Of a stretch of DNA of 6,079 bases, positions 1-6,079 are shown piece after piece. The notes under the pieces are model-generated. The model was not told the DNA's origin. It ran no database searches and saw only the letters and a list, made by a program, of their open reading frames with translations. Source of the stretch: Vulcanimicrobiota bacterium (GTDB lineage Bacteria > Vulcanimicrobiota > Vulcanimicrobiia > Vulcanimicrobiales > Vulcanimicrobiaceae); NCBI GenBank assembly GCA_019247395.1, contig JAFAOZ010000248.1, forward strand, positions 1 through 6,079. Direction: 5' to 3'. Numbering within the stretch: position 1 is the first letter of the stretch; the number at the start of each line of letters is the position of its first letter. The position numbers were made by a program, and so were the translations under genes.

Positions 1-68
1 AAGACGCCGCACGGGCCGCCTCCGACGATGCAGACGTCCGTAACGAGTGCTTGCGGCTCGTCGCTCAT
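1..68 (-). CDS. FAD/NAD(P)-dependent oxidoreductase, N-terminal fragment (runs off the window)
   Basis: Reading the - strand from an ATG at 68-66 gives 22 codons before the window edge, starting MSDEPQALVTDV and followed by CIVGGGPCGV. A short polar lead, a hydrophobic beta strand and then GGGPxG is the dinucleotide-binding Rossmann fingerprint found at the extreme N terminus of FAD-dependent oxidoreductases such as thioredoxin reductase-like proteins, type 2 ferredoxin/flavodoxin-NADP reductases and geranylgeranyl-reductase-like enzymes. The fragment cannot separate these. Its ATG overlaps the leuS stop codon (ATGA, 4 bases shared), so translation is probably coupled to leuS on a common leftward transcript. 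There is no Shine-Dalgarno-like sequence before the ATG, which fits coupling. The family-level call is fairly safe; substrate and subfamily are unknown. Confidence 0.72.
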   Translation of the reverse strand, partial: MSDEPQALVTDVCIVGGGPCGV

Positions 69-2530
69 GCGACCAGATTGAGGAGTTTGCCGGGAACGTA
101 AATGCGCTTACGAGGCTCCTTGCCGTCGAGATGCGATCGCACGTTCGGATCCGCGAGCGCGAGTGCGAGCGCTTCCTCCTCGGTAACGCCGGCTGGTGCC
201 GGAATCCGCGCCCGAACCTTCCCGTTGATCTGCACGACGAGCGTAATCTCGTCGACCGTCAAGGCTCGCGTGTCGGGCTCGAGATAGCGCTCGAGGTGGA
301 CGGATGTTTTATTGCCGAGCCGTTCCCACAGCTCCTCGGCGATGTGCGGCGCGAACGGCGCGATGATAATCGGCAGCGTCCGCACAGCATACTGTAGCGC
401 CGGCGACGGTGCTTGTGACGATGCGGCGGTCATGAGGTTCACCAGCTCGTCCAGTTTCGCAATCGTCGTGTTGTAATGAAAGCGACGCGTCATCGTCTCG
501 TCGACTGCCGACTTCGCGACGAGGTTCACCGCTCGCAAGAGTGCTTTATCGGAGTCGTCTTGTGCGTCGGGCGCGATTGCGTCGCTAGCCGGGACACCGA
601 AGTGCGGTTCGCAGGCGCGCCAGATGCGATTGAGCAGCCGGACGCGCCCGCTGATGCCCGCGTCGGTCCAGTTGCTCGTCTCCTCCGGCGGCGTCACGTA
701 CATCAAAAAGAGCCGCATGGCGTCGACGCCGTGGCGCTCCGCCGTGTCGTCGATGCCGACGACGTTGCCGCGAGATTTCGACATTTTCTCACTGTCGCGC
801 AGCACCATTCCCTGATGGAAAAGACGCTCGATCGGCTCGTCGCCTCCGGCCACCCAACCTTCGTCGTGAAAGAACTTATAGAAGAATCGCGAGTAAAGTA
901 AGTGCAGGACGGCGTGTTCGGCGCCCCCGATGTATTGATCGATGGGCATCCAATGCGCGGCGCGCTGCGGATCCCACGGCATCCGGTCGTTGTGCGGATC
1001 GAGATAGCGCAAATAATACCACGACGATTCGAAGAACGTGTCCATGGTGTCGGTCTCACGACGCGCAGGACCGCCGCACTTCGGGCAGGTCGTGTTAACG
1101 AACTCCGGTATCGACCCCAACGGAGAGCCTTCACCGGTTGCATGCTCGCGCGGAGGCAGCAGAATCGGCAGCTGATCGTCGGGAACGGCGACTTCGCCGC
1201 ATGCGTCGCAATAAACGATCGGAATCGGCGTGCCCCAATAGCGTTGACGAGAGATCAGCCAGTCGCGTAGTTTGTACGTCACGCGCGGTTCGCCGGCGCC
1301 CATTTCCGCCAGGCGCGCGGCGATCGCCTCGCGCGCGCGCCCGCTAGACATCTCGCTGAACGCATCGCTGGCAATCAATCGTCCATCTTCGGTGAACGAC
1401 GCATCTAATGGCGCTGCCGCCTCGGCCGTATCGGGCAGAATGACCTGCACGATCGGGATCTCGTTTTTTGTCGCAAAATCGAAATCGCGTTCGTCGTGCG
1501 CCGGCACTCCCATCAGCGCGCCGCCGCCATATTCTGCGAGGACGTAGTTGGCCAGCCAGATCGGAACGCGTTCGCGCGAGAGCGGATGGATGGCGTACGC
1601 TCCGGTAAAGACACCCTGTTTTTCCATCAAGCTCGTGCGTTCGAGCTCCGACTTCGAGCTTAATTCTGCGGCGAAACGATCGATCGCGACGGCACGATCC
1701 GCGGACGTGCCCGCTCGCAGCGATGGTACGATCGGATGCTCGGGCGCGACCGCAAGGAAGGTGGCGCCGTAAATCGTGTCGGCGCGCGTCGTGAAGACCT
1801 CAATCGGAACGTCGAGCCCCTCGACGGCGAACTTGACCGCAACGCCCTCGCTGCGCCCAATCCAGTTGCGCTGCATCGTTCGGGTGCGGTCGGGCCAGCC
1901 CGCGAGTCTATCGAGATCGCGCAAGAGGCGATCGGCGTAGGCGGTGATGCGCAGAAACCATTGTGAGAGATTACGCCGCTCGACGAGATGGTCGCAGCGC
2001 CAGCAGCGGCCGGCGATGACTTGCTCGTTGGCAAGCACCGTGCGATCGTGCGGGCACCAGTTAACCGGCGCCTCGCGCTTGTAAGCAAGCCCGCGCTCGT
2101 AGAGCCGAAGGAATAGCCACTGATTCCAGCGGTAGTATTCGGGCTCGCAGGTCGCGATCTCACGCGACCAATCGAAACTCGTGCCCATAAGGCGCATCTG
2201 CCGCCGCATATTCAGAATGTTTTCGGTCGTCCAAACCGCTGGATCGATCCCGCGATCGATCGCGGCGTTCTCCGCGGGAAGGCCGAATGCGTCCCAGCCC
2301 ATGGGATGCAGAACGTTGTAGCCCAGCATGCGCATCATCCGCGCGACCGCGTCGCCGAGTGAGTAATTCTTCGCATGCCCGACGTGCAGATCGCCCGACG
2401 GATACGCAAACATGTCCATCGAGTAGTATTTCGGTTTTTCCGATGCATCGGCGGTGCGATAGAGCCGGTCGCGCTCCCAACGCGATTGCCACTTGCGCTC
2501 GATGGCGGCGAAGTCGTACATCTTCAGCAT
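65..2530 (-). CDS. leuS: Leucyl-tRNA synthetase (LeuRS, class Ia)
   Basis: Cytoplasmic enzyme that activates leucine with ATP and charges tRNA-Leu. The 821 residues cover the whole family. The class I HIGH motif is HVGH at residues 49-52 in PSGDLHVGHAKNY, and the second signature is KMSKS at 582-586. The CP1 editing domain (about 225-420) has the threonine-rich FTTRADTIYG at 246-255 and GVPAHDERDF at 341-350, which hold the residues that hydrolyse mischarged tRNA, so proofreading should be intact. Cysteine pairs C176/C179 (with C159) and C441/C444 with C482/C485 look like zinc sites. The anticodon-binding and C-terminal domains (about 615-821) are present and end IYVPGKLLNLVA. FHQGMVLRDSEKMSKS is contiguous, so the leucine-specific insertion of E. 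coli and Thermus LeuRS is missing, as in Bacillus-type enzymes. The start could be the ATG at 2530 or the one at 2521 (MYDFAAIERK); neither has a clear ribosome binding site. The stop overlaps the next gene. Confidence 0.98.
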   Translation of the reverse strand: MLKMYDFAAIERKWQSRWERDRLYRTADASEKPKYYSMDMFAYPSGDLHVGHAKNYSLGDAVARMMRMLGYNVLHPMGWDAFGLPAENAAIDRGIDPAVWTTENILNMRRQMRLMGTSFDWSREIATCEPEYYRWNQWLFLRLYERGLAYKREAPVNWCPHDRTVLANEQVIAGRCWRCDHLVERRNLSQWFLRITAYADRLLRDLDRLAGWPDRTRTMQRNWIGRSEGVAVKFAVEGLDVPIEVFTTRADTIYGATFLAVAPEHPIVPSLRAGTSADRAVAIDRFAAELSSKSELERTSLMEKQGVFTGAYAIHPLSRERVPIWLANYVLAEYGGGALMGVPAHDERDFDFATKNEIPIVQVILPDTAEAAAPLDASFTEDGRLIASDAFSEMSSGRAREAIAARLAEMGAGEPRVTYKLRDWLISRQRYWGTPIPIVYCDACGEVAVPDDQLPILLPPREHATGEGSPLGSIPEFVNTTCPKCGGPARRETDTMDTFFESSWYYLRYLDPHNDRMPWDPQRAAHWMPIDQYIGGAEHAVLHLLYSRFFYKFFHDEGWVAGGDEPIERLFHQGMVLRDSEKMSKSRGNVVGIDDTAERHGVDAMRLFLMYVTPPEETSNWTDAGISGRVRLLNRIWRACEPHFGVPASDAIAPDAQDDSDKALLRAVNLVAKSAVDETMTRRFHYNTTIAKLDELVNLMTAASSQAPSPALQYAVRTLPIIIAPFAPHIAEELWERLGNKTSVHLERYLEPDTRALTVDEITLVVQINGKVRARIPAPAGVTEEEALALALADPNVRSHLDGKEPRKRIYVPGKLLNLVA

Positions 2531-2594
2531 CGTACACGGTGAGCGGCCGCGCGGCTACCCTTTTCTCCGCATCGCCGGCGCGTGATAGAACCGC
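2531..2594. promoter_or_regulatory. Divergent intergenic region between leuS and comEA
   Basis: These 64 bases separate two genes transcribed away from each other, so promoters for both units should lie here or just inside the reading frames. I find no convincing -35/-10 pair on either strand. It holds a GC-rich run with a NotI-type palindrome (GCGGCCGC, about 2543-2550) and, read on the leftward strand, a purine run GGAGAAAAGGG that is too far from the leuS start to be its ribosome binding site. There is no room for a T-box leader. The regulatory role is inferred from gene orientation only. Confidence 0.35.
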
Positions 2595-3218
2595 ATGATA
2601 CCGAGAATTGCTCTGGTCGCGGGCGTGCTGGGAATCGCCGCGCTCGCGCTCTGCCACCCCGCTCGCGCGCCGTTCGTCCAGCCGGTCGCGGCCCTTACCG
2701 CCCAGCCGCCAACAGCGGCCGCGCACTTCGAGCGGTCGCACCATCTTGCCGCCGGCCGCGCGTCGAACGACGATGCCGTCGTCTACGTAGCCGGCGCGGT
2801 AGCGCGTCCGGGCCTCTACCACCTACATGCCGGCGATCGCAACGCCCGGGCGGTTGCACTGGCCGGAGGACTTGGCGCGAGCGCCGATGCCGCCGGCGTC
2901 AATCTCGCGGCGCACGCGCAGGACGGCGATGAAATCTACGTGCCGCGAGCTGGAGAGTCGCGTCGCGCGAGTACGTTGCCACGCGGCGCGCGCCGGCATA
3001 GCAGCCGAACGCCGCCGCCGTCCGGCAGCGTCGACGTCAACGACGCGGCGGCAAGCGAGCTCGCGCGGGTCCCCGGCATTGGACGCGCGGTCGCGGCGCG
3101 CATCGTCGAGTTGCGGCAAATGCAGGGCCCGTTCACATCGCTCGACGAGCTGCTCGACGTCGCCGGAATGACGCAGTCGCGCCTGGAGCGCGCTCGGGCC
3201 TACCTCCGTCAACCGTAA
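2595..3218 (+). CDS. comEA: ComEA-like DNA-binding protein (SLBB + helix-hairpin-helix)
   Basis: ComEA proteins bind double-stranded DNA outside the cytoplasmic membrane during natural transformation and pass it to the ComEC channel; some relatives are simply exported helix-hairpin-helix proteins. The 207 residues show an N-terminal hydrophobic segment (about 3-20, IALVAGVLGIAALAL) serving as signal anchor, then a Pro/Ala-rich linker. An SLBB domain follows at about 62-117 (VVYVAGAVARPGLYHL, GGLGASADAAGVNLAA, DGDEIYVP), then an Arg/Ser/Pro-rich linker at 118-145. The C-terminal tandem helix-hairpin-helix at 146-206 has VDVNDAAASELARVPGIG, then GPFTSLDELLDVAGM. This domain order and length are typical of ComEA. 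The ATG at 2595 is immediately followed by the membrane segment, which supports it, but it has no obvious Shine-Dalgarno site. No comEC follows; the next gene is an acyl-CoA synthetase 50 bases on. Family assignment is firm, a role in DNA uptake is inference. Confidence 0.92.
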   Translation: MIPRIALVAGVLGIAALALCHPARAPFVQPVAALTAQPPTAAAHFERSHHLAAGRASNDDAVVYVAGAVARPGLYHLHAGDRNARAVALAGGLGASADAAGVNLAAHAQDGDEIYVPRAGESRRASTLPRGARRHSSRTPPPSGSVDVNDAAASELARVPGIGRAVAARIVELRQMQGPFTSLDELLDVAGMTQSRLERARAYLRQP

Positions 3219-3268
3219 CGCCGCATGACCAGGGTTCGAAAGCGCCCAACGCGCATTGAATTTGCGTT

Positions 3269-5077
3269 TTGGTTTCATCGGCGCTTCCGGTCAAAGAGAC
3301 GCTTCCGAACTTAATTCGGGAAGCGCTGGCTCAACCGCGCAACGAGGCGCTCGTCGAGCGCGTCGCGGGGAAATGGACTCCGACGCCGAGCCGGCATTTG
3401 CTCGAGCGAGTCGAGAACGTTGCCTGTGCGATCCGCGACGCCGGCTTGACGGCGGGCGATCGCGTCGCACTCATCGCGCACAACTGCGTCGATTGGATCG
3501 TTTGCGACTTCGCGACGTTTTTCGCCGGCTGCGTCGTCGTGCCGGTCTATCCGACGCAAGCACCCGACCTTACGGCCTACATCCTCCAGCACTCCGGTGC
3601 GCGTCTGCTCTTCGCTGACTCCGCCGATACGCTCGCACGTTTGCGCGATGGCGGTGCCTCGCTTCCGCATACCATTTGCCTCGATTCGACCGGCTCCGAC
3701 GGACTAGCCGCATTCGAGGCGCGCGGCGCGCAGGTGCGCGCATCGCATCCGGAGCTTCCGGCCGCATACGAAGCGACGTTGCTGCCGGACGACCTTGCGG
3801 TCCTCATCTATACCTCCGGAACAACCGGCGGACCCAAAGGCGTCATGCTCTCGCACGACAATCTCGCCTTCGATGCGCGTGTGACGCTCGGAGTGGGCTA
3901 TGAAGAAATTGAAGCGAGCGACGACGTGCTTTCGGTTCTGCCGTTTTCGCATATCTACGAGCACACGTTCATCTATATTTATCTGATTGCGAGAGCGCGT
4001 TACTTTATCTGTCACGATCCCAACGAACTGCTCGACGACCTGCGCGACGTTCGACCACTCGTCATGACGGCGGTGCCGCGCATCTTCGATCGCGTGCTGA
4101 CCGGAGTCAAGGGGCAGGCGCGCGCGGCAGGCGGCCTCAAGGCGAAACTCGTCTCCTGGGCGCTTACCGTGGCGCGGGATTTCGGCTACGCGCAGACGTT
4201 TAAGGGCGGCGCGGGAGCGTGGCTGCGCCTGCAGCATGCCTTGGCCGAGCGGCTGGTATTCGCGAAAGTCCGCGGCAGTCTCGGTCTCGACCGGATCAGG
4301 TTTCTACCGAGCGGCAGCGCGCCGCTCCATCTCGACACGGCGATGACGTTCTTGGGGCTCGGAGTTCCGATCATGCAAGGGTATGGCCTTACCGAAACGT
4401 CGCCGGTCGTTTCATGCAACCGGTTGTCGGATAACGAGTACGGCACGGTCGGCCGCCCTCGTCCCGGCGTCGTCGTGCGGATTGCGGACGATGGGGAGTT
4501 GCTCGTACGCGGACGCAACGTCATGCAAGGCTACTACCACGATCCGCAGGCGACGTCAGCAGCGATCGTGGACGGATGGCTGCACACGGGCGACGTCGGC
4601 GAGCTCGACCGCGAGGGTTTCTTGCGGATCACCGATCGCAAGAACGAAATCTTCAAGACCGGTACCGGAAAGTGGGTCTCGCCGGCGCGCATCGAGGCGA
4701 ATATCAAGCGATCGATCTACGTCGCACACGCGTTGGTTATCGGCCGAGGGCGGCCATATCCGATCGCACTCATCTCGCCGAACTGGCCGCTCGTTCGTCA
4801 GGAGCTTCCGGATCTGCCGAACGATGCCTCACCCGACGCGCTCGCGGAGCGAAGCGACGTCCGCGCGTTCGTCACGCACGAAGTTCACAAGCAGACGCAC
4901 GGGCTTGCGACCTACGAGCAGATTCGGCGCGTCATCGTCGTGCCGCACGACTTCAGCGTGAGCGGCGGGGAGCTCTCACCGTCGATGAAGATCAAGCGGC
5001 GCGTCGTCGAGGCTCGCTATGCGCGCGAAATCGAGGAGGCTTATGCCCGCGAGGTACCCGCGCACGCCGCCGTCTAG
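3269..5077 (+). CDS. Long-chain fatty-acid-CoA ligase (AMP-forming, FadD15/Faa1-like)
   Basis: ANL-superfamily enzyme that adenylates a fatty acid with ATP and transfers it to CoA, feeding beta-oxidation or lipid synthesis; probably cytosolic or loosely membrane-bound. The 602 residues fit the COG1022 long-chain group. Visible motifs are the phosphate-binding loop YTSGTTGGPKGVMLSH (181-196), the GYGLTETSPV adenylate motif (371-380), the GWLHTGDVGELD motif with its ribose-binding Asp (436-447), the hinge DRKNEIFKTGTGKWVSP (456-472) and the C-terminal lysine in LSPSMKIKRR (569-578, Lys574 the likely catalytic residue). All are intact, so it should be active. The reading frame is bounded upstream by TGA at 3257-3259, and the first usual start codon is TTG at 3269; no in-frame ATG or GTG precedes the conserved N terminus (ETLPNLIREAL), and no Shine-Dalgarno site is visible. 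The 3' end overlaps the PadR gene. Acyl-chain specificity cannot be read. Confidence 0.95.
   Translation: MVSSALPVKETLPNLIREALAQPRNEALVERVAGKWTPTPSRHLLERVENVACAIRDAGLTAGDRVALIAHNCVDWIVCDFATFFAGCVVVPVYPTQAPDLTAYILQHSGARLLFADSADTLARLRDGGASLPHTICLDSTGSDGLAAFEARGAQVRASHPELPAAYEATLLPDDLAVLIYTSGTTGGPKGVMLSHDNLAFDARVTLGVGYEEIEASDDVLSVLPFSHIYEHTFIYIYLIARARYFICHDPNELLDDLRDVRPLVMTAVPRIFDRVLTGVKGQARAAGGLKAKLVSWALTVARDFGYAQTFKGGAGAWLRLQHALAERLVFAKVRGSLGLDRIRFLPSGSAPLHLDTAMTFLGLGVPIMQGYGLTETSPVVSCNRLSDNEYGTVGRPRPGVVVRIADDGELLVRGRNVMQGYYHDPQATSAAIVDGWLHTGDVGELDREGFLRITDRKNEIFKTGTGKWVSPARIEANIKRSIYVAHALVIGRGRPYPIALISPNWPLVRQELPDLPNDASPDALAERSDVRAFVTHEVHKQTHGLATYEQIRRVIVVPHDFSVSGGELSPSMKIKRRVVEARYAREIEEAYAREVPAHAAV
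5034..5039 (+). promoter_or_regulatory. Ribosome binding site for the PadR-family gene
   Basis: AGGAGG lies inside the last codons of the acyl-CoA ligase, three bases before the ATG at 5043. It is the strongest Shine-Dalgarno match at any gene start in the window, though the spacing is short. It competes with GAGG at 5009-5012, which sits six bases before an in-frame ATG at 5019. I prefer 5043 on match strength, but the alternative is realistic. Confidence 0.5.
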
Positions 5078-5453
5078 CGCCGGACGTCCGATCGATGACG
5101 TCGTTCGCGGCCCGATCAAGAGCAAGACTGTCTTTCCCGCGCTGCTGCTTCATCTCATCGAGCGGCGGCCCGATCACGGCTATGGCCTGATGCAGCGAAT
5201 CGAGGAGCTCTGCGGCGATCTGGTCGCCGTCAACACCAACAAGATTTATCCATTGCTCCGGCGCTTGGAAGAACGCGGCTTCGTGAGCGCGGCGTGGGAT
5301 CACCCAACCAAGCGCTCGCGGCGCGTCTACGCGATCACACCGCAGGGGCAAGAACGCCTGAAGCGCATCAAGGGCCTCATGTGGCCGTACCTCGATTCGA
5401 TCTCCGGTGCAATCATGCGGTTGAAGAACGAGCTCTACGGAACGGCCAAGTAG
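5043..5453 (+). CDS. PadR-family transcriptional regulator
   Basis: Winged-helix DNA-binding regulator, usually a dimeric repressor. Taking the ATG at 5043 gives 136 residues. Residues 1-27 are a Pro/Arg-rich lead outside the domain. The PadR fold follows: helix 1 TVFPALLLHLIERRPDHGYG (29-48), helix 2 LMQRIEELCGDL, then the recognition region VNTNKIYPLLRRLEERGFV (63-81). The beta wing RSRRVYAITPQGQERL (91-106) carries the family-typical TPQG turn. The short C-terminal helix (about 107-133, LMWPYLDSISGAIMRLKNEL) would form the dimer interface. An in-frame ATG at 5019 would add eight residues. The gene overlaps the ligase by 35 bases (59 with the earlier start) and is followed 17 bases later by the S10 peptidase, so it is probably co-transcribed with both. 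Autoregulation of this operon is a plausible inference; no operator was recognised and the ligand is unknown. Confidence 0.92.
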   Translation: MPARYPRTPPSSAGRPIDDVVRGPIKSKTVFPALLLHLIERRPDHGYGLMQRIEELCGDLVAVNTNKIYPLLRRLEERGFVSAAWDHPTKRSRRVYAITPQGQERLKRIKGLMWPYLDSISGAIMRLKNELYGTAK

Positions 5454-5470
5454 TTTTTGAAGCAACTTTG

Positions 5471-6079
5471 ATGATTCGGTTTGGAGCCGCGGCAGGAGCG
5501 GCGTATCGTGCCGCGATACTCGCCGTCTCCAAGTTGGAAACTCTGCATCGAATCTTCACCACGGCGCGCGCATTGCTCGCGAGCTGCGTCGTGCTTTGTT
5601 TCTCTGCGCCGGCGGTCGCCAACGCGGCGCCGATGCCGCCCTCAACGCCCGACGCGGTCACGCATCACACGCTTGCTCTGGGCGGCCGGACCTTGTCCTA
5701 TACGGCACGCGCCGGAACGATCACGTTGCGCAACGGCGAGGACGAGCCGGCCGCCCGCGTCTTTTATACCGCCTACACGCTCGATGGCGCGAACCCGTCG
5801 CATCGAGCCCTCACGTTTCTTTACAACGGCGGCCCCGGCAGCTCGACGATGTGGCTTCGAATGGGTTCCTTCGGGCCGGTGCGCGTTGCGACGGCGGACG
5901 GGAGACTCACGGGTCCGCCGCCATACCACGTGATAGACAACCGCTACTCGCTGCTCGACCGCACCGACCTCGTCTTTATCGACATGCCCGGCAGCGGTTT
6001 CGGACGCATCATCGGCTCGGGCACGCGTAAAGATTTTTGGGGCGTGGATAAGGACGCGGATGCATTCGCGCAGTTCATC
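5471..6079 (+). CDS. Exported S10-family serine carboxypeptidase-like protein, N-terminal part (runs off the window)
   Basis: An open frame from ATG 5471 to the last base encodes 203 residues with no stop; the 3' part lies outside. Residues about 34-52 form a hydrophobic signal-peptide core ending in an Ala-X-Ala site (APAVANA, cleavage near 52/53). The mature part has FLYNGGPGSSTMW (116-128), GSFGP (132-136), then NRYSLLDRTDLVFIDMPGSGFG (positions 157-178). These match the N-terminal half of peptidase family S10 (carboxypeptidase Y relatives), where NGGPG(C/S)S contributes to the oxyanion hole and the later block corresponds to the D-PxGxGFS region. The nucleophile Ser block (GESYGG-like), Asp and His would lie beyond the window, so activity cannot be judged. 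Predicted to act outside the cytoplasmic membrane. From ATG 5471 about 33 residues precede the hydrophobic core, unusually long; an in-frame TTG at 5534 (METLHRIFTTAR) would give a more normal signal peptide. Neither start has a good ribosome binding site. Confidence 0.88.
   Translation, partial: MIRFGAAAGAAYRAAILAVSKLETLHRIFTTARALLASCVVLCFSAPAVANAAPMPPSTPDAVTHHTLALGGRTLSYTARAGTITLRNGEDEPAARVFYTAYTLDGANPSHRALTFLYNGGPGSSTMWLRMGSFGPVRVATADGRLTGPPPYHVIDNRYSLLDRTDLVFIDMPGSGFGRIIGSGTRKDFWGVDKDADAFAQFI

Noticed and set aside
476..1270. + strand open frames of 122 to 141 codons within leuS
   Set aside because: Antisense to conserved LeuRS catalytic and zinc regions; no domain recognised.
2250..2265. 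16-base palindrome as a possible operator or terminator
   Set aside because: It sits inside conserved leuS coding sequence, has no loop or T tract, and is accounted for by clustered GATCG motifs and Ile-Asp-Arg codons; kept only as part of the motif-excess observation.
2160..2822. 220-codon - strand open frame across the leuS start and comEA
   Set aside because: It lies over leuS in another frame and antisense to comEA, has an Arg/Ala/Asp-rich composition with no recognisable domain, and is explained by the GC-rich codon bias of the true genes.
3228..3250. GGTTCGAAA resembling the T-loop of a tRNA downstream of comEA
   Set aside because: The flanking bases do not form a five-pair T stem, and no acceptor, D or anticodon arms can be folded around it.
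3704..4524. Two - strand open frames (177 and 112 codons) antisense to the acyl-CoA ligase
   Set aside because: They are antisense shadows of conserved ligase motifs, with no family resemblance or start signals of their own.
5454..5470. Possible terminator after the PadR gene (short T run)
   Set aside because: The TTTTT run is not preceded by a stem-loop, and the next gene begins 17 bases later, so read-through is more likely.
5481..6030. + strand open frames of 144 to 150 codons overlapping the S10 peptidase
   Set aside because: Arg-rich out-of-frame readings; the frame beginning at 5471 carries the signal peptide and NGGPGSS block and is the real gene.

Overview
The window is a gene-dense piece of a GC-rich bacterial chromosome (roughly 60% G+C by eye). 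Coding is near-continuous, with no tRNA/rRNA, insertion sequence, integrase, CRISPR array or long intergenic stretch. A LeuRS without the large leucine-specific insertion, a ComEA-type DNA-binding protein, a FadD15-like acyl-CoA synthetase, a PadR regulator and an exported S10-family peptidase would fit several soil or environmental phyla with GC-rich genomes (for example Eremiobacterota or Acidobacteriota). That placement is a weak inference, because no single gene here is taxonomically decisive.

Layout. Two transcription units diverge from a 64-base gap at 2531-2594. Leftward (- strand) run leuS (2530 to 65, complete) and the first 22 codons of a probable FAD/NAD(P)-dependent oxidoreductase, which starts at 68, overlaps the leuS stop in an ATGA arrangement and leaves the window at base 1. 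Rightward (+ strand) run a comEA-like gene (2595-3218), a 602-residue long-chain fatty-acid-CoA ligase (3269-5077, TTG start), a PadR-family transcriptional regulator (about 5043-5453, overlapping the ligase end) and the first 203 codons of a secreted S10 serine-carboxypeptidase-like protein (5471 onward, cut by the window end). Gaps of 50, -35 and 17 bases between the rightward genes, with no terminator hairpin visible, suggest one operon.

How the genes may work together. The leftward genes are housekeeping (leucine charging) plus redox. In the rightward unit the ligase and PadR gene overlap, so they are probably co-expressed and the regulator may control its own operon; its ligand cannot be read from sequence. 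ComEA is normally paired with the ComEC channel, but no comEC is seen here. I see no evidence for a novel defence, mobile or biosynthetic system. The observations worth a second look are the gene pairings, the scarcity of Shine-Dalgarno sites, the TTG start, and a marked excess of the CGATCG hexamer.
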